Of a stretch of 64,000 bases of DNA, positions 42,307 through 50,973 are shown piece by piece. Within the stretch, counting starts at the first letter, position 1. Every line of letters begins with the position of its first letter. This DNA comes from Rubrobacter xylanophilus (GTDB lineage Bacteria; Actinomycetota; Rubrobacteria; Rubrobacterales; Rubrobacteraceae): the NCBI RefSeq assembly GCF_007164525.1, contig NZ_AP019791.1:496001-560000 (forward strand), given 5' to 3'. The notes under the pieces are model-generated. The model saw only the letters and a program-made list of their open reading frames with translations. It had not been told where the DNA came from and ran no database searches. A program made the translations under genes and the position numbers.

Positions 42307-43125
42307 GTGCTGTGGAAGAGAAGAGGTGGCGCCTTGCCGGAGGAGGACAAAAAGGAATCTTCTGGGCGGGGACGACCGATTCGGCTGAAGCCGGGAGCGC
42401 CGCGCCCGGCGACGATCTTGCAGGTGGCGGAAGAGCTGGAGGCGCGGGGTGCGGAGATCGTCGAGCTGTTCAAGGAGCTGCGCTCTCCCGCGGGAGAGGC
42501 CGTCTACCCGATACACGCTCGCCGGGGGGGGCGGGAGATGTTCATCGAGGTCGAGACGGGGGTCTGGGACGAACAGGTACGCCGGGGGGTTCTGGAGCGC
42601 GCCGCGGTTCTGCGGCGTTCGGAGTACGCTGCGGCGGAGCTGCGGATCCTGAGCGCCCATCCAGTGCCATCAGACGTACGTTTCCTGACCGGCGGTTCCC
42701 CGGGAGCGCTGCTGCAGCTGGACCTCGTGGGTGGCGACCCCGGTCGTCCAGAGGAGTTCGCCGAGCTCTTCCGGCAAGCGGCGGGCCGTCGGTGGGGTGT
42801 GGACCTGGACTACAGCCCGGAGAGCCTGCCCCTTACCGAGGAGCTCGTCCGGGCTGCCCTGGACGGGGGGGAGGGCGACCCGGCTCCAGCGCTGGAGCCC
42901 CTAGTGAACGGCCTGGGTTGCTTCCTCGGTGAGGTCATCCGCCGCAGCGCCCCGGTCGCGGGCTCCTGGACCCAGGACCCGGAGGAGCGGAAGCCGCTCG
43001 TGGAGTGTGGCGACTACCTGCTCGATACGGTGGGTAAGGCCCGCGCCTTTCTGGAAGAGGGGCCCGAGGACTCCATCTCCTTCTATGCCCGCTATGCGCT
43101 GGAGCGCATCCGGGATCAGGCGTAA
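42307..43125 (+). CDS. Uncharacterised soluble protein
   Basis: 272 aa from GTG 42307, about 9 nt after AGGGGAGG. After a basic, Gly/Arg-rich head (about 25 residues) the protein is an acidic alpha/beta fold with MFIEVETGVWDEQ and a helical end. No known catalytic motif. A TAGAAT at 42264-42269 is a possible -10. The last 10 nt overlap the convergent glutaredoxin-like gene. Confidence 0.68.
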   Translation: MLWKRRGGALPEEDKKESSGRGRPIRLKPGAPRPATILQVAEELEARGAEIVELFKELRSPAGEAVYPIHARRGGREMFIEVETGVWDEQVRRGVLERAAVLRRSEYAAAELRILSAHPVPSDVRFLTGGSPGALLQLDLVGGDPGRPEEFAELFRQAAGRRWGVDLDYSPESLPLTEELVRAALDGGEGDPAPALEPLVNGLGCFLGEVIRRSAPVAGSWTQDPEERKPLVECGDYLLDTVGKARAFLEEGPEDSISFYARYALERIRDQA

Positions 43126-43346
43126 CGCCTGCGCAACTCCCGGATGATGTTGGTCGAGTCCACCAGCACCTCGTCGCCGATGGTAAGAACCGGAATCGCC
43201 CGCTGCCCGGAGAGCCGGATTACCTCCTGCCTCCCGTCCGCATCGGCGTCGACCGTCTCATAGGAGAGCCCGAGCCGCTCCAGCTCCCTCTCCACCCGTC
43301 TACAGTACGGACAATACGTCCCGGTGTACAGCCTGATCTCTCCCAC
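43116..43346 (-). CDS. Glutaredoxin-like protein (NrdH/mycoredoxin type)
   Basis: 76 aa with the redox motif TYCPYCRRVE at about residues 9-18, the cis-proline AIPVLTIGDE and a C-terminal helix (STNIIRELRRRY). Size and CPYC match mycoredoxin or NrdH proteins, which reduce mixed disulfides or ribonucleotide reductase. No nrdEF is near, favouring mycothiol- or bacillithiol-independent mycoredoxin-like functions. GTG 43346 follows GAGGTGAT. Confidence 0.85.
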   Translation of the reverse strand: MGEIRLYTGTYCPYCRRVERELERLGLSYETVDADADGRQEVIRLSGQRAIPVLTIGDEVLVDSTNIIRELRRRYA

Positions 43347-43616
43347 GTCGGAAAATCACCTCACCGTAAATTCGGGTTCGCCAAAACTCAAAAAATTATA
43401 CTCGCGCCAACGTTGGCTCCAGAGAATCCCCTCACGCTCCGAGATCTGAACTTCTTCCTCAGGGGCATCAGAACCCTCAACTTCAGAGTTCGCCTTGTGG
43501 GAAAAACACTGCCGAAGGTTGGCGAAACCGTTGAGGCCGTGCTAGGGTTTGGGAGCATTTTATGCGAAGTGAGCACGGACACCGAGGAACTCTTTGAGGG
43601 CTTTCTGGAGGAAAGT
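43347..43616. other. Compositionally distinct intergenic/leader block before the VanW gene
   Basis: This 270-nt stretch is clearly A/T-richer than its surroundings. ATTATACT at 43395-43402 supplies a -10 on both strands (TATAAT minus, TATACT plus). Plus-strand frame 43413-43616 stays open into the VanW gene and would add 68 residues, but its codons (AGA, TTA, CTA, ATT) are atypical, so I treat it as an unexplained leader. CCCCT...AGGGG (43428-43465) could pair in RNA. Confidence 0.45.
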
Positions 43617-45383
43617 TTGAGCCTCAAGAGGGTCGCGGGCAGGGATGCCTCCCGGCGGGAGCAACGGGGGCGGAATCTCTTCCAGAAGAGGAGTGGTGCC
43701 TTCGGAGGTACCGAGCGCGGTGTACGCAGGTTCGTGGGGCCACTCATCATCGCGCTCGCCGCGGTGGCGGTACTGGTCGCGCTGGACTACTGGATGAACG
43801 CCGGCCGCATCTACCGGGGCGTCGAGGTGGGTGACGTGGCACTCGGGGGCAGGACCCCCGAGGAGGCCGAGGAGATCGTGCTCCGCAGGGCCGAGGGGGC
43901 TCTGGAGCGGGTGGAGCTCCGCGGCGGGCCGGAGGGCGAGGTTTCCTTCAGCGCCCGGCAGATGGGCATCGACTACAAGGTTCGCGAGACCGTCGAGGCC
44001 GCCTATGCCGTCGGGCGCGAGGGTGGGATCCTGGAGCGGCTCGGGGAGCGGCTTCGGGCTGCCTACGGCACGGTGACCATTGAGCCGCGGGTGGATTACC
44101 GCCCTGAGGTGGCCCGGCAGCGTGTGGAGGAGGTTGCTTCCCGCCTCGACAAGCCGCCGCGGCAGGCCGAGGTTAACGTCTACGGCTCCGAGGTGGACGT
44201 GGTCGGCTCGCGGGAGGGTTACAGGCTGGACGTGGAGGCCACCATGCGCTCGGTGGACCGGGCCGTCGAGGACATGAGCGGCGAGGCCCGGCTGGTCGGG
44301 CGGGTGCTTGAGCCCGAGTACACCACCGCCGAGGCCGAGCGGGCCGCAGAGAGGGCCCGGCGGGCGCTGGGTGGGCAGCTCGTGCTCACCTACGAGGGGC
44401 GACGCTGGACCGTCTCGCCAGCGGCCATAGGCGATTCGCTAAAGATCACCGCGCGCGACGGCGAGTTCCGCGTCGAGGTGAACCGGGACCGGCTGCGGGA
44501 GAACCTCTCCGGCGTGTACGCCGCCATCAACCAGGAGCCGGTCGAGGCCGGGTACGAGGTCTCGGGCGAGCAGATCACCGTGACCCCCAGCCGTACGGGC
44601 CGGGCCATCCAGGACGAGAAGCTGCTCGGCGCCATAGCGGAGGGGGTCTTCGAGGGGCGCCGGGAGTACGAGATCCCGGTCGCCGTCGACCGGCCGGAGC
44701 TCACCACGGCCGAGGCCGAGCGCCTCAAGCCCACCGACCTGCTCGCCACCTACCAGACCAACTACCTCACCTACGACGACTCCCCCGGGCGGGTGGAGAA
44801 CCTGGAGATAGCCTCCGAGGCGGTGGACGGCACGCTGCTCGCGCCGGGCGAGGTCTTCTCCTTCAACGAGCTCGCGGCCCCGCTCGAGTACCACGACACC
44901 AAGGTCATCATCAACGGGCGGGTGGACACCGCCGAGGGCGGCGGCCTCTGCCAGGTCTCCTCCACGCTATACATGGCGGCCAATCTCGCCGGCCTCGACG
45001 TCATAGAGCGCCACCCGCACTACGCCGAGCTGCCGTACATAAGGCCCGGTTTCGACGCGACCGTGTGGTTCGGGGCGCTGGACATGAAGTTCAAGAACAA
45101 TTCTCCGGGCTACATCCTCATCCGGGAGTGGGTCGACCGCAGCACCGGCACCGTCAACGCCGCCATCTACGGGCGCCCCAGCGGAATCGAGGTGGACATG
45201 CGCTCCGAGAAGGTCTCCGAGACGGTCGACGAGGAGGGCAAGCCGGTGACCACCTGGATCACCTACCAGACCGTGCGCAAGAACGGCGAGGTCGTCTTCG
45301 ACGGGGTGCTGCACAAAGACGTCTACAAATATCTCAAGCCCGCGGCGCCCGACGCTCCCTACGACGAGCGCCCGGTCAACTAG
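43617..45383 (+). CDS. VanW-family cell-wall-associated membrane protein (YoaR-like)
   Basis: 588 aa from TTG 43617, 5 nt after GGAGG. The cytoplasmic N-terminus (about 35 residues, basic) is followed by one helix (FVGPLIIALAAVAVLVALDYW) and an extracellular part. That part has two peptidoglycan-binding_4-type repeats (about 60-330) and a C-terminal VanW domain with PGEVFSFNE, GGGLCQVSSTLYMAA and ERHPHYAELPY. VanW proteins occur near glycopeptide resistance and L,D-transpeptidase systems; the biochemical role is unknown. The stop shares CTAG with the convergent RidA gene. Confidence 0.88.
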   Translation: MSLKRVAGRDASRREQRGRNLFQKRSGAFGGTERGVRRFVGPLIIALAAVAVLVALDYWMNAGRIYRGVEVGDVALGGRTPEEAEEIVLRRAEGALERVELRGGPEGEVSFSARQMGIDYKVRETVEAAYAVGREGGILERLGERLRAAYGTVTIEPRVDYRPEVARQRVEEVASRLDKPPRQAEVNVYGSEVDVVGSREGYRLDVEATMRSVDRAVEDMSGEARLVGRVLEPEYTTAEAERAAERARRALGGQLVLTYEGRRWTVSPAAIGDSLKITARDGEFRVEVNRDRLRENLSGVYAAINQEPVEAGYEVSGEQITVTPSRTGRAIQDEKLLGAIAEGVFEGRREYEIPVAVDRPELTTAEAERLKPTDLLATYQTNYLTYDDSPGRVENLEIASEAVDGTLLAPGEVFSFNELAAPLEYHDTKVIINGRVDTAEGGGLCQVSSTLYMAANLAGLDVIERHPHYAELPYIRPGFDATVWFGALDMKFKNNSPGYILIREWVDRSTGTVNAAIYGRPSGIEVDMRSEKVSETVDEEGKPVTTWITYQTVRKNGEVVFDGVLHKDVYKYLKPAAPDAPYDERPVN

Positions 45384-45850
45384 GAATCCCGGTGGAGCTC
45401 CACGACCAGCTCCACCTCCACCGGCGCGTCCAGCGGCAGTTCCGCGACCCCGACCGCCGACCGGGCATGCAGCCCGGCCTCACCGAAGAGTTCGCCGAGC
45501 AGATCCGAGGCGCCGTCGATCACCTGCGGCTGCTGGTTGAAGCCCGGGGCGGAGGCGACGAACCCCACCACCTTTACGATGCGGGCTATGTTCTGGAGTC
45601 CCCCCGCGGCTTCCGCGGCCGCCGCCAGGGCGTTGAGGGCGCAGATCCTCGCGGCTTTTCTGGCCTCCTCCAGGTTCACGGCCTCACCCACCTTGCCCGT
45701 GAAGGCCAGCTCTCCGCCCCGGAAGGGCACCTGTCCGGCGGTGAAGACCAGATCGCCGCTGCGCATGGCGGGTACGTAGGATCCCGCCGGAGAGGGGACG
45801 TCGGGCAGTTCGTATCCCAACTCCTCGAGACGGGTGCGGGGATCCGGCAT
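45380..45850 (-). CDS. RidA/YjgF-family protein
   Basis: 156 aa. Typical trimeric RidA fold with FTAGQVPFRGGELAFTGKVG, VVGFVASAPGFNQQPQVIDG and the arginine-containing ARSAVGVAELPLDAPVEVEL near the end, the Arg being the carboxylate-binding residue for 2-aminoacrylate deamination. The N-terminal ERLEELG-like extension and length place it with the larger YjgH/Rid-like subgroups. Co-transcribed with the flavin reductase gene, 1 nt upstream. Confidence 0.87.
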   Translation of the reverse strand: MPDPRTRLEELGYELPDVPSPAGSYVPAMRSGDLVFTAGQVPFRGGELAFTGKVGEAVNLEEARKAARICALNALAAAAEAAGGLQNIARIVKVVGFVASAPGFNQQPQVIDGASDLLGELFGEAGLHARSAVGVAELPLDAPVEVELVVELHRDS

Positions 45851-45851
45851 G

Positions 45852-46346
45852 CTAGCTCAGAGCTCCCTCGTACTCGCCGGGGTCGTAGATCAGGGGGTAG
45901 TCGTTGGCCAGGGTCTCCCCTGCGGTGACCTCCCCGACGAGGAGCGTGTGGTCTCCGGCCCGCGCGGTGTCCATCACCCGGCAGTCCAGATAAGCCAGGC
46001 AGTCGAGCAGGTAGGGGGAGCCCCCCGGCGTCAGGCCGTAGGGGACGCCCTGCAGCTTGTCGTGGTATTCGCCGCTGGTCTCCGAGAAATGGTGGGCCAG
46101 CTTCACCTGACTGTCCCGCAGGATGCTCAGGGCGAAGGTCCCGGACTCCAGCACCATGTCGTGGGTGTAGCGGTCCTGCCGGATAGCCACCGCCACGGCG
46201 GGAGGCCTTTCGCAGGCCTGCATAACCCAGGAGGCGGTCATCGCGTTGGACTGCCGGCCGCGCCGGGTGCCCAGCACGTAGACCCCGTGGGTGAGGTGAC
46301 GCATCGCCTCCAGGATGGACTCGCGGCTGTGGGTGTCCCTCTCCAA
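45852..46346 (-). CDS. Flavin reductase-like FMN-binding protein
   Basis: 164 aa from TTG 46346 with CGGAGG upstream. The split-barrel flavin reductase layout is visible: MRHLTHGVYVLGTRRGRQSNAMTASWV-type opening, PPAVAVAIRQDRYTHDMVLESGTFALSIL, and the domain end LLVGEVTAG. It reduces FMN or FAD with NAD(P)H, often for a partner monooxygenase. Coupling to RidA suggests catabolism of nitrogenous or reactive enamine compounds. Confidence 0.86.
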   Translation of the reverse strand: MERDTHSRESILEAMRHLTHGVYVLGTRRGRQSNAMTASWVMQACERPPAVAVAIRQDRYTHDMVLESGTFALSILRDSQVKLAHHFSETSGEYHDKLQGVPYGLTPGGSPYLLDCLAYLDCRVMDTARAGDHTLLVGEVTAGETLANDYPLIYDPGEYEGALS

Positions 46347-46421
46347 CGCCTCCGTCTCCGCCGTCTCTTTGCTGCCGCTTCGAAGGTATTCTATCAGGGC
46401 TGAGGATGTATACTGCCTCCC

Positions 46422-46448
46422 ATGCGAGAGAGCGCGGGGGACAGGTGA
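46422..46448 (+). CDS. 8-codon upstream ORF overlapping the PrsW start
   Basis: ATG 46422 encodes MRESAGDR; its TGA overlaps the main GTG as GTGA (46445-46448). TATACT (46409-46414) predicts transcription start at about 46421, so the mini-ORF is leaderless. Same arrangement as at 17428 and 30305. Confidence 0.4.
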   Translation: MRESAGDR

Positions 46449-47446
46449 GCGGGACGCTCGTCGGGATAGGGGTCCTGCAGACCCTCGTCTACCTGGCTTT
46501 CATCCGGTTCATAGATCTCTACGAGCGGGAGCCGCTCAGGTACGTCGTTCCGGTCTTTCTCTGGGGCTTCACCGTGGCCGTCGGGGTCTCGCTGTTCTTC
46601 AACACGCTGTTTCAGGTGGCGATCAGCCAGATCTCCACGATGCAGGTCGCGGGGTTTTTGACGGCGGTGGTCGCCGCCCCGGTGGTGGAGGAGTGCTCCA
46701 AGGGGCTGGCCCTGTTTCTGGTGTTCCTGGTCTCTTATGCGGCCTCCCGGCGTCGGGGTGAGGTGGAGTTCTCCGGGGTGATGGACGGGATCGTCTACGG
46801 TTCGGCGGTCGGCTTCGGCTTCTCGCTGGCCGAGGATCTACTCTACTACGCCCAGTTCGGCCCCGAGACCTACGCGGTGCGCAGGATCTTCGGCGGGTTC
46901 GCCCACGCGGCGTTCACCTCCATGACGGGCATCGGGTTCGGGCTCGTCCCCTGGGTGAGGAGCCCGTTGCTCAGACTGATGCCCCCGGTGTTCGGGCTCG
47001 GAATCGCGATCGGTCTGCACGCGGCGTTCAACCTGACCGCCAGCCTCTTCGGTCCGCTGGCCTACGGGGTGCTGTTTCTGGTGCTTCTGCTGTACGTGGC
47101 GATCATAGCCGGATGGCTCGCCTTCGAGCGGCGGGCCATCCGCAACGAGCTGCGAGAGGAGGTGGCGGCCGGGCTCGTGAGTCCCGAGGACTACGCGGTT
47201 CTGCCGACCTATCTGCGGCGCACGGGGCGCTACCTGAGGCTCGCGCTCACCGGGCGCTGGGGAGAGTGGTTCCGCGAGCGGCGGCTGCACGCCGCCGCGG
47301 TGGACCTCGCGCTGGCCAAGCGGGTCTCCCGCTCGGGGATGCGGGGCGAGGACGAGCGGGTCGGTCGCCTGCGGCGCAAGCTTCTGGAACTGCAGCGGCT
47401 ATCCTCCGCCGGTTCCCGCGGGGCGCGATGGACGCCACCTGCGTGA
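46445..47446 (+). CDS. PrsW-family intramembrane metalloprotease
   Basis: 333 aa with about eight helices. The PrsW motifs are present: AAPVVEECSKGLALF (EE-x3-K/G), GVMDGIVYGSAVGFGFSLAEDLLYY (E-x4-Y) and the histidines in GGFAHAAFTSMTG and IGLHAAFNL. PrsW performs site-1 cleavage of an anti-sigma factor in Bacillus. An anti-sigma target is not encoded nearby. The hydrophilic C-terminal tail of about 90 residues is longer than usual. Start GTG 46445 is coupled to an 8-codon ORF; ATG 46406 lies upstream of the predicted transcription start. Confidence 0.85.
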   Translation: MSGTLVGIGVLQTLVYLAFIRFIDLYEREPLRYVVPVFLWGFTVAVGVSLFFNTLFQVAISQISTMQVAGFLTAVVAAPVVEECSKGLALFLVFLVSYAASRRRGEVEFSGVMDGIVYGSAVGFGFSLAEDLLYYAQFGPETYAVRRIFGGFAHAAFTSMTGIGFGLVPWVRSPLLRLMPPVFGLGIAIGLHAAFNLTASLFGPLAYGVLFLVLLLYVAIIAGWLAFERRAIRNELREEVAAGLVSPEDYAVLPTYLRRTGRYLRLALTGRWGEWFRERRLHAAAVDLALAKRVSRSGMRGEDERVGRLRRKLLELQRLSSAGSRGARWTPPA

Positions 47447-48009
47447 TCCTGGCCGGTGGCGGGAGCCGCCGGATGGGCCGCGACAAACTCGGGGAGGAGA
47501 TAGGAGGCGTTCCTCTTCTGCACCGGGTTCTCTCCTCGCTCAAGGGCGTCTGCGGCGAAGTGCTGGTCGCCGGCGACGCGGGACCCTGTCCCCCCGGCGT
47601 GCGGCGCATCTCCGACCTGCGGCCGGGCCGCCAGGGGCCTCTGGCCGGGATGGAGGCCGGTCTCTCGGAGGCTTCCTTCCCGACCGTGTTCGTGGTCGCC
47701 GGAGACATGCCCTTCGCGTCGGCGGCGCTCGCGGCGCACCTGGTGGGCCTCGTGGCCGGTGGGGAGACCAGGGCTGCCGTGCCGTGGCACGCCGGTCGCG
47801 CGCAGCCGCTCTTTGCGGCCTACGACCGAGGGGTGCTGCCGGTGGTGTCCGCCGAGCTGGATGCCGGACGCAGGTCGGTGAACGGTGTTCTCGAGCGTCT
47901 CGGGCGGGTGGAGTACGTGGAGGATCTGGAGAGGTTCGGCGATCCCGCTCTCCTGCTGATGAGCGTGAACACCCCGCGGGATCTGGAGGCCGCCCGGAGG
48001 GTGGGTTGA
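47428..48009 (+). CDS. mobA: Molybdenum cofactor guanylyltransferase
   Basis: 193 aa. The N-terminal VILAGGGSRRMGRDK is the nucleotide-binding signature, with GPLAGMEAGL and the metal aspartate in VVAGDMPFAS. It attaches GMP to molybdopterin to make the bis-MGD cofactor or supplies related cofactors. ATG 47428 overlaps the end of the PrsW gene by 19 nt, and its TGA overlaps the next start as TTGA. No molybdoenzyme gene is in the window. Confidence 0.9.
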   Translation: MDATCVILAGGGSRRMGRDKLGEEIGGVPLLHRVLSSLKGVCGEVLVAGDAGPCPPGVRRISDLRPGRQGPLAGMEAGLSEASFPTVFVVAGDMPFASAALAAHLVGLVAGGETRAAVPWHAGRAQPLFAAYDRGVLPVVSAELDAGRRSVNGVLERLGRVEYVEDLERFGDPALLLMSVNTPRDLEAARRVG

Positions 48010-48593
48010 GCAACCCCGTTGCGGGCGGGCTGGCCACCAACCTCCGGCGGCTGTTGCAGGTCTTCCTGGGGGAGATGTCCTCGCGGGGCGGCGACGCGGA
48101 GGTCGCGGTGGTGCTCGGCTCGCAGGTCCTGCCCGGAGGGCGGCCCAGCGGCACCCTCATGGCCCGGACGCTGCACGCGGCCCGGCTCTACGCCGGGGGG
48201 AGGGTGCGGTTGATCATACCCACCGGCGGGGTCGGCAGACATCCCCCGAGCGAGGCGGAGATCATGGCCCGCATTCTGCGGGAGGCCGGGGTGCCGCGGG
48301 AGGCGGTGCTCCCCGAGGGTGGGGCGATGAGCACCTGGGACTCGGCCCGGTTCGTCTCCCGGATGATGCGCGATCTTGGGGTGGAGCGGGTGCTCGTGGT
48401 CACCGACCCGCTCCACTGCGTGAGGACCGTTGCGGCCTTCCGGCAGGCGGGGCTCGAGGCCCTCCCGGAGCCCGTGTATAGTAGCCCCATGTGGCGCAAC
48501 CGCTGGCTGCGGCTGGGGCAGTTCGCGCGAGAGACGGGGGCTCTGGCGTGGTACAAGGCAAAGCATGGGGTAGGCTCGCCCTCCCGGCGGTAG
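48006..48593 (+). CDS. YdcF/SanA-like DUF218 protein
   Basis: 195 aa from TTG 48006, coupled to mobA by TTGA. The DUF218 core is clear: EVAVVLGSQVLPGGRPSGTL, LIIPTGGVGRHPPSEAEIMA, GGAMSTWDSARFVSRMM and VLVVTDPLHCVRTVAAF. Family members bind nucleotides or act in envelope integrity and vancomycin sensitivity; some are membrane-anchored, but here the N-terminal helix is only weakly hydrophobic. The 3-prime end overlaps the EamA transporter by 46 nt. Confidence 0.85.
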   Translation: MSNPVAGGLATNLRRLLQVFLGEMSSRGGDAEVAVVLGSQVLPGGRPSGTLMARTLHAARLYAGGRVRLIIPTGGVGRHPPSEAEIMARILREAGVPREAVLPEGGAMSTWDSARFVSRMMRDLGVERVLVVTDPLHCVRTVAAFRQAGLEALPEPVYSSPMWRNRWLRLGQFARETGALAWYKAKHGVGSPSRR

Positions 48594-49453
48594 TAGTAGG
48601 CGTGCTGGCCGTCGGATCGGCGGCCGTCCTGATCCGGCTGTCCGGCGCACCCGCCCTGGCGGTCGCCTTCTGGCGCTGTGCCCTGGGGGCCGGGCTGCTT
48701 CTCCCGGTGGCCCTCGTCCGGCGGGAGCGCTTCCCGCGGGGGAGGGAGCTCCGCATCGGGGTGGCCTCCGGGGTGGCGCTCGGGGCGCACTTCGGGTTGT
48801 GGATCTCCTCGCTCGACTACACCAGTGTGGCGGCGAGCGTGGTACTGGTCTCCACCCAGCCGGTCTTCGTCGCCATCCTGGCTTACCTGCTCTTCCGAGA
48901 GCGCACCCCGGCGCTCTCGCTCGCCGGGATACTCGTCGCCATCGTCGGGACGGTCCTCATCGCCGGGGACCGCTCGGTCGGGGAGGCCGCCCTGCTCGGC
49001 AACGCGCTGGCGCTGGCCGGCGCGCTGGCGGTCGCCGTCTACGTCCTGATCGGGCGCTCCTCCCGGACCGGGGGGCTGGGGGCGCTGCCCTACTCCGTGG
49101 TGGTCTACTCCTCGGCGGCGCTCGTGCTTCTGGCGGCCGGGCTGGCGGGCGGCGTGCGGATGTGGGGTTACCCGGCGGAGACCTGGCTCTGGCTGTGGGC
49201 CATCACGCTGGGGCCCCAGCTGATGGGGCACACGGTCTTCAACTGGGCGCTGCGCTACGTGGAGGCTTCGATCGTCTCTGGGAGCATCCTCGCCGAGCCG
49301 GTGATCGCCGCGCTGCTGGCCTGGTTAGTGCTCGCCGAGCGGCCGGGGTGGCCCACCCTCGTCGGCGGCGCCGTCGTGCTGTTTGGGCTGGCGCTGCTCC
49401 TCTGGGGATACCGGCGCGCGGGCTCTCCAGGGGGGAGCTCTCACAGCCCGTGA
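48548..49453 (+). CDS. EamA/DMT-superfamily transporter
   Basis: 301 aa with ten helices in two EamA repeats. The first has AVLIRLSGAPALAVAFWRCALG, and each repeat ends in a typical helix with acidic Glu (LLFRERTPALSLAGILVAIVG and WLVLAERPGWPTLVGGAVVL). Substrate unknown; relatives export amino acids or nucleotides. Start GTG 48548 lies inside the YdcF gene, suggesting coupled translation of the mobA-ydcF-eamA run. Confidence 0.85.
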   Translation: MVQGKAWGRLALPAVVVGVLAVGSAAVLIRLSGAPALAVAFWRCALGAGLLLPVALVRRERFPRGRELRIGVASGVALGAHFGLWISSLDYTSVAASVVLVSTQPVFVAILAYLLFRERTPALSLAGILVAIVGTVLIAGDRSVGEAALLGNALALAGALAVAVYVLIGRSSRTGGLGALPYSVVVYSSAALVLLAAGLAGGVRMWGYPAETWLWLWAITLGPQLMGHTVFNWALRYVEASIVSGSILAEPVIAALLAWLVLAERPGWPTLVGGAVVLFGLALLLWGYRRAGSPGGSSHSP

Positions 49454-49482
49454 GGCTCCGGATGTTGTATGCTCTTGCCGGC

Positions 49483-50112
49483 ATGGAGCGAACGCCGCAA
49501 GAGAGGAAACAGGGCCCGCTCGGGGTGGGCCTGTTCTACGGGACGCTGGGCGTGCTGATAGCCGTCGTCGAGGGCTTCGCCCTCTTCCTGCTCGACCCCC
49601 GCACCACCAGCGCCTGGCTGCTCGCCGCCCTCACGGACTTTCTGCCCCTGCTGGCGCTGGCCTCCTACATCCTGCTCGCCGCTCTGGCGGCGCTCAGGGT
49701 CCGGCCGGTCCGCCTGGAGCCCGGCGTCCCCTACCGTTCGCAGCTGATGCGGGATGCCGCGCTCGCCGCGGGGATCGTGGGGCTGATGGTCGGGCTGGCG
49801 GCGCTCGTCCTCACCGGGCTCCAGGCCACGCTGTTCGCCGACGAGATCCGGGCCTTCGCCGGCGAGGCTGCTCCCCGGATAGCCGCCTACATCGAGGAGA
49901 CCCGCCGGGAGCTGAGCGACCCGCCGCCCCCGGTGAGCGCCGCCCAGGTCGAGCGGCTGCTCCAGCCCCCAACGCCGGGCGACCTCGGACGGGCTCTGGG
50001 CAACGCGGCGCTCGGGGCCATCTTCCTGGGCGCCCTGGGCGCGCTCGTCGGCGCCCTGCGCGGCCGCTTCGGCGCGGGAGGGCCGGAGGGCAAGGAGGAG
50101 CCGGGCTTCTAG
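49483..50112 (+). CDS. Uncharacterised membrane protein
   Basis: 209 aa from ATG 49483, which lies 9 nt after TATGCT (49468-49473) and has no ribosome-binding site, so probably leaderless. Four hydrophobic segments (two N-terminal, one central, one C-terminal) flank a hydrophilic external loop rich in Arg, Glu and Pro (FAGEAAPRIAAYIEETRREL). No family recognised. The stop shares CTAG (50109-50112) with the convergent hydrolase. Confidence 0.7.
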   Translation: MERTPQERKQGPLGVGLFYGTLGVLIAVVEGFALFLLDPRTTSAWLLAALTDFLPLLALASYILLAALAALRVRPVRLEPGVPYRSQLMRDAALAAGIVGLMVGLAALVLTGLQATLFADEIRAFAGEAAPRIAAYIEETRRELSDPPPPVSAAQVERLLQPPTPGDLGRALGNAALGAIFLGALGALVGALRGRFGAGGPEGKEEPGF

Positions 50113-50834
50113 GAGCCCAGTTCCTCCCCGGGCTTCATGACGTGGATCTCCAGCTCCAGGCCCAGATCCTCGACGTGGCGCTCCAGCTCCTCCGGGGTGC
50201 CCGGCAGGAACGGGAAGGTCTGGTAGTGCATCGGGACCACGTGCCGCACGCCGAGCAGCCGGGCCGCGTGCGCCGCCTCGAAGGGGCTCATCACCACCCG
50301 GTTCCCTATCGGGAGGAGCGCCAGATCCGGGGCGTAGAGCTCCCCGATCAGGCGCATGTCCCCGAAGACGGCGGTGTCCCCGGCGTGGTAGAGCTTGAAC
50401 CCGCTCTCGAACTCCACCACGAAGCCCATCGGCTCGCCGCCGTAGATGGTGGAGCCGTCCTCGGTCTGGATCGAGGAGGCGTGGAAGGCGTGGGTGCCGG
50501 TTACCCGCACCCCGCCGACCTGCGCGGTGCCTCCCTTGTTGAGGGGCATGACGTTCTCGAGGCCCTGACCCTGCAGGTACGAGGAGATCTCGAAGTTCGC
50601 CACCGCGGTGGCCCCGGTCTGTCGGGCGAGGGGGATCGCATCGGCGAAGTGGTCGAAGTGCCCGTGCGTTATGAGGATGGTGTCGAGGTCGCCGACCTGC
50701 TTGAGCTCCTCGGGGGTCTGCGGGTTGTCGGTGAGGAAGGGGTCGATGAGGATGTTCTCACCGCCGGGGGTGGTGAGCCTGAAGGTGGCGTGGCCGAGGT
50801 AGGTGATCCTGGTTCCGCCGAGCAACTCTTTCAC
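50109..50834 (-). CDS. UPF0173 metal-dependent hydrolase (MBL fold)
   Basis: 241 aa from GTG 50834 after GGAGGGAG. Zinc ligands are seen in ILITHGHFDHFADA (HxHxDH), with GTHAFHASSI, LYHAGDTAVFGDM and the final VVPMHYQTF. The opening RITYLGHATFRLTTPGG is typical of the UPF0173/YtkL group, whose substrates are not established. Its own upstream region overlaps the promoter of the divergent GH15 gene. Confidence 0.88.
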   Translation of the reverse strand: MKELLGGTRITYLGHATFRLTTPGGENILIDPFLTDNPQTPEELKQVGDLDTILITHGHFDHFADAIPLARQTGATAVANFEISSYLQGQGLENVMPLNKGGTAQVGGVRVTGTHAFHASSIQTEDGSTIYGGEPMGFVVEFESGFKLYHAGDTAVFGDMRLIGELYAPDLALLPIGNRVVMSPFEAAHAARLLGVRHVVPMHYQTFPFLPGTPEELERHVEDLGLELEIHVMKPGEELGS

Positions 50835-50973
50835 TCTTCTCTCCCTCCTGTTCTTTTCCCAAAGGTCTCCGCACACGAGAGATTCTCCCTCGAGACAGCT
50901 TACCGTATACCCGTCCGCCCCGCCGGGCGAAACGGCGTCCCGGAGGCTCCGGTCGTATGCTTCAATTAGAAGG

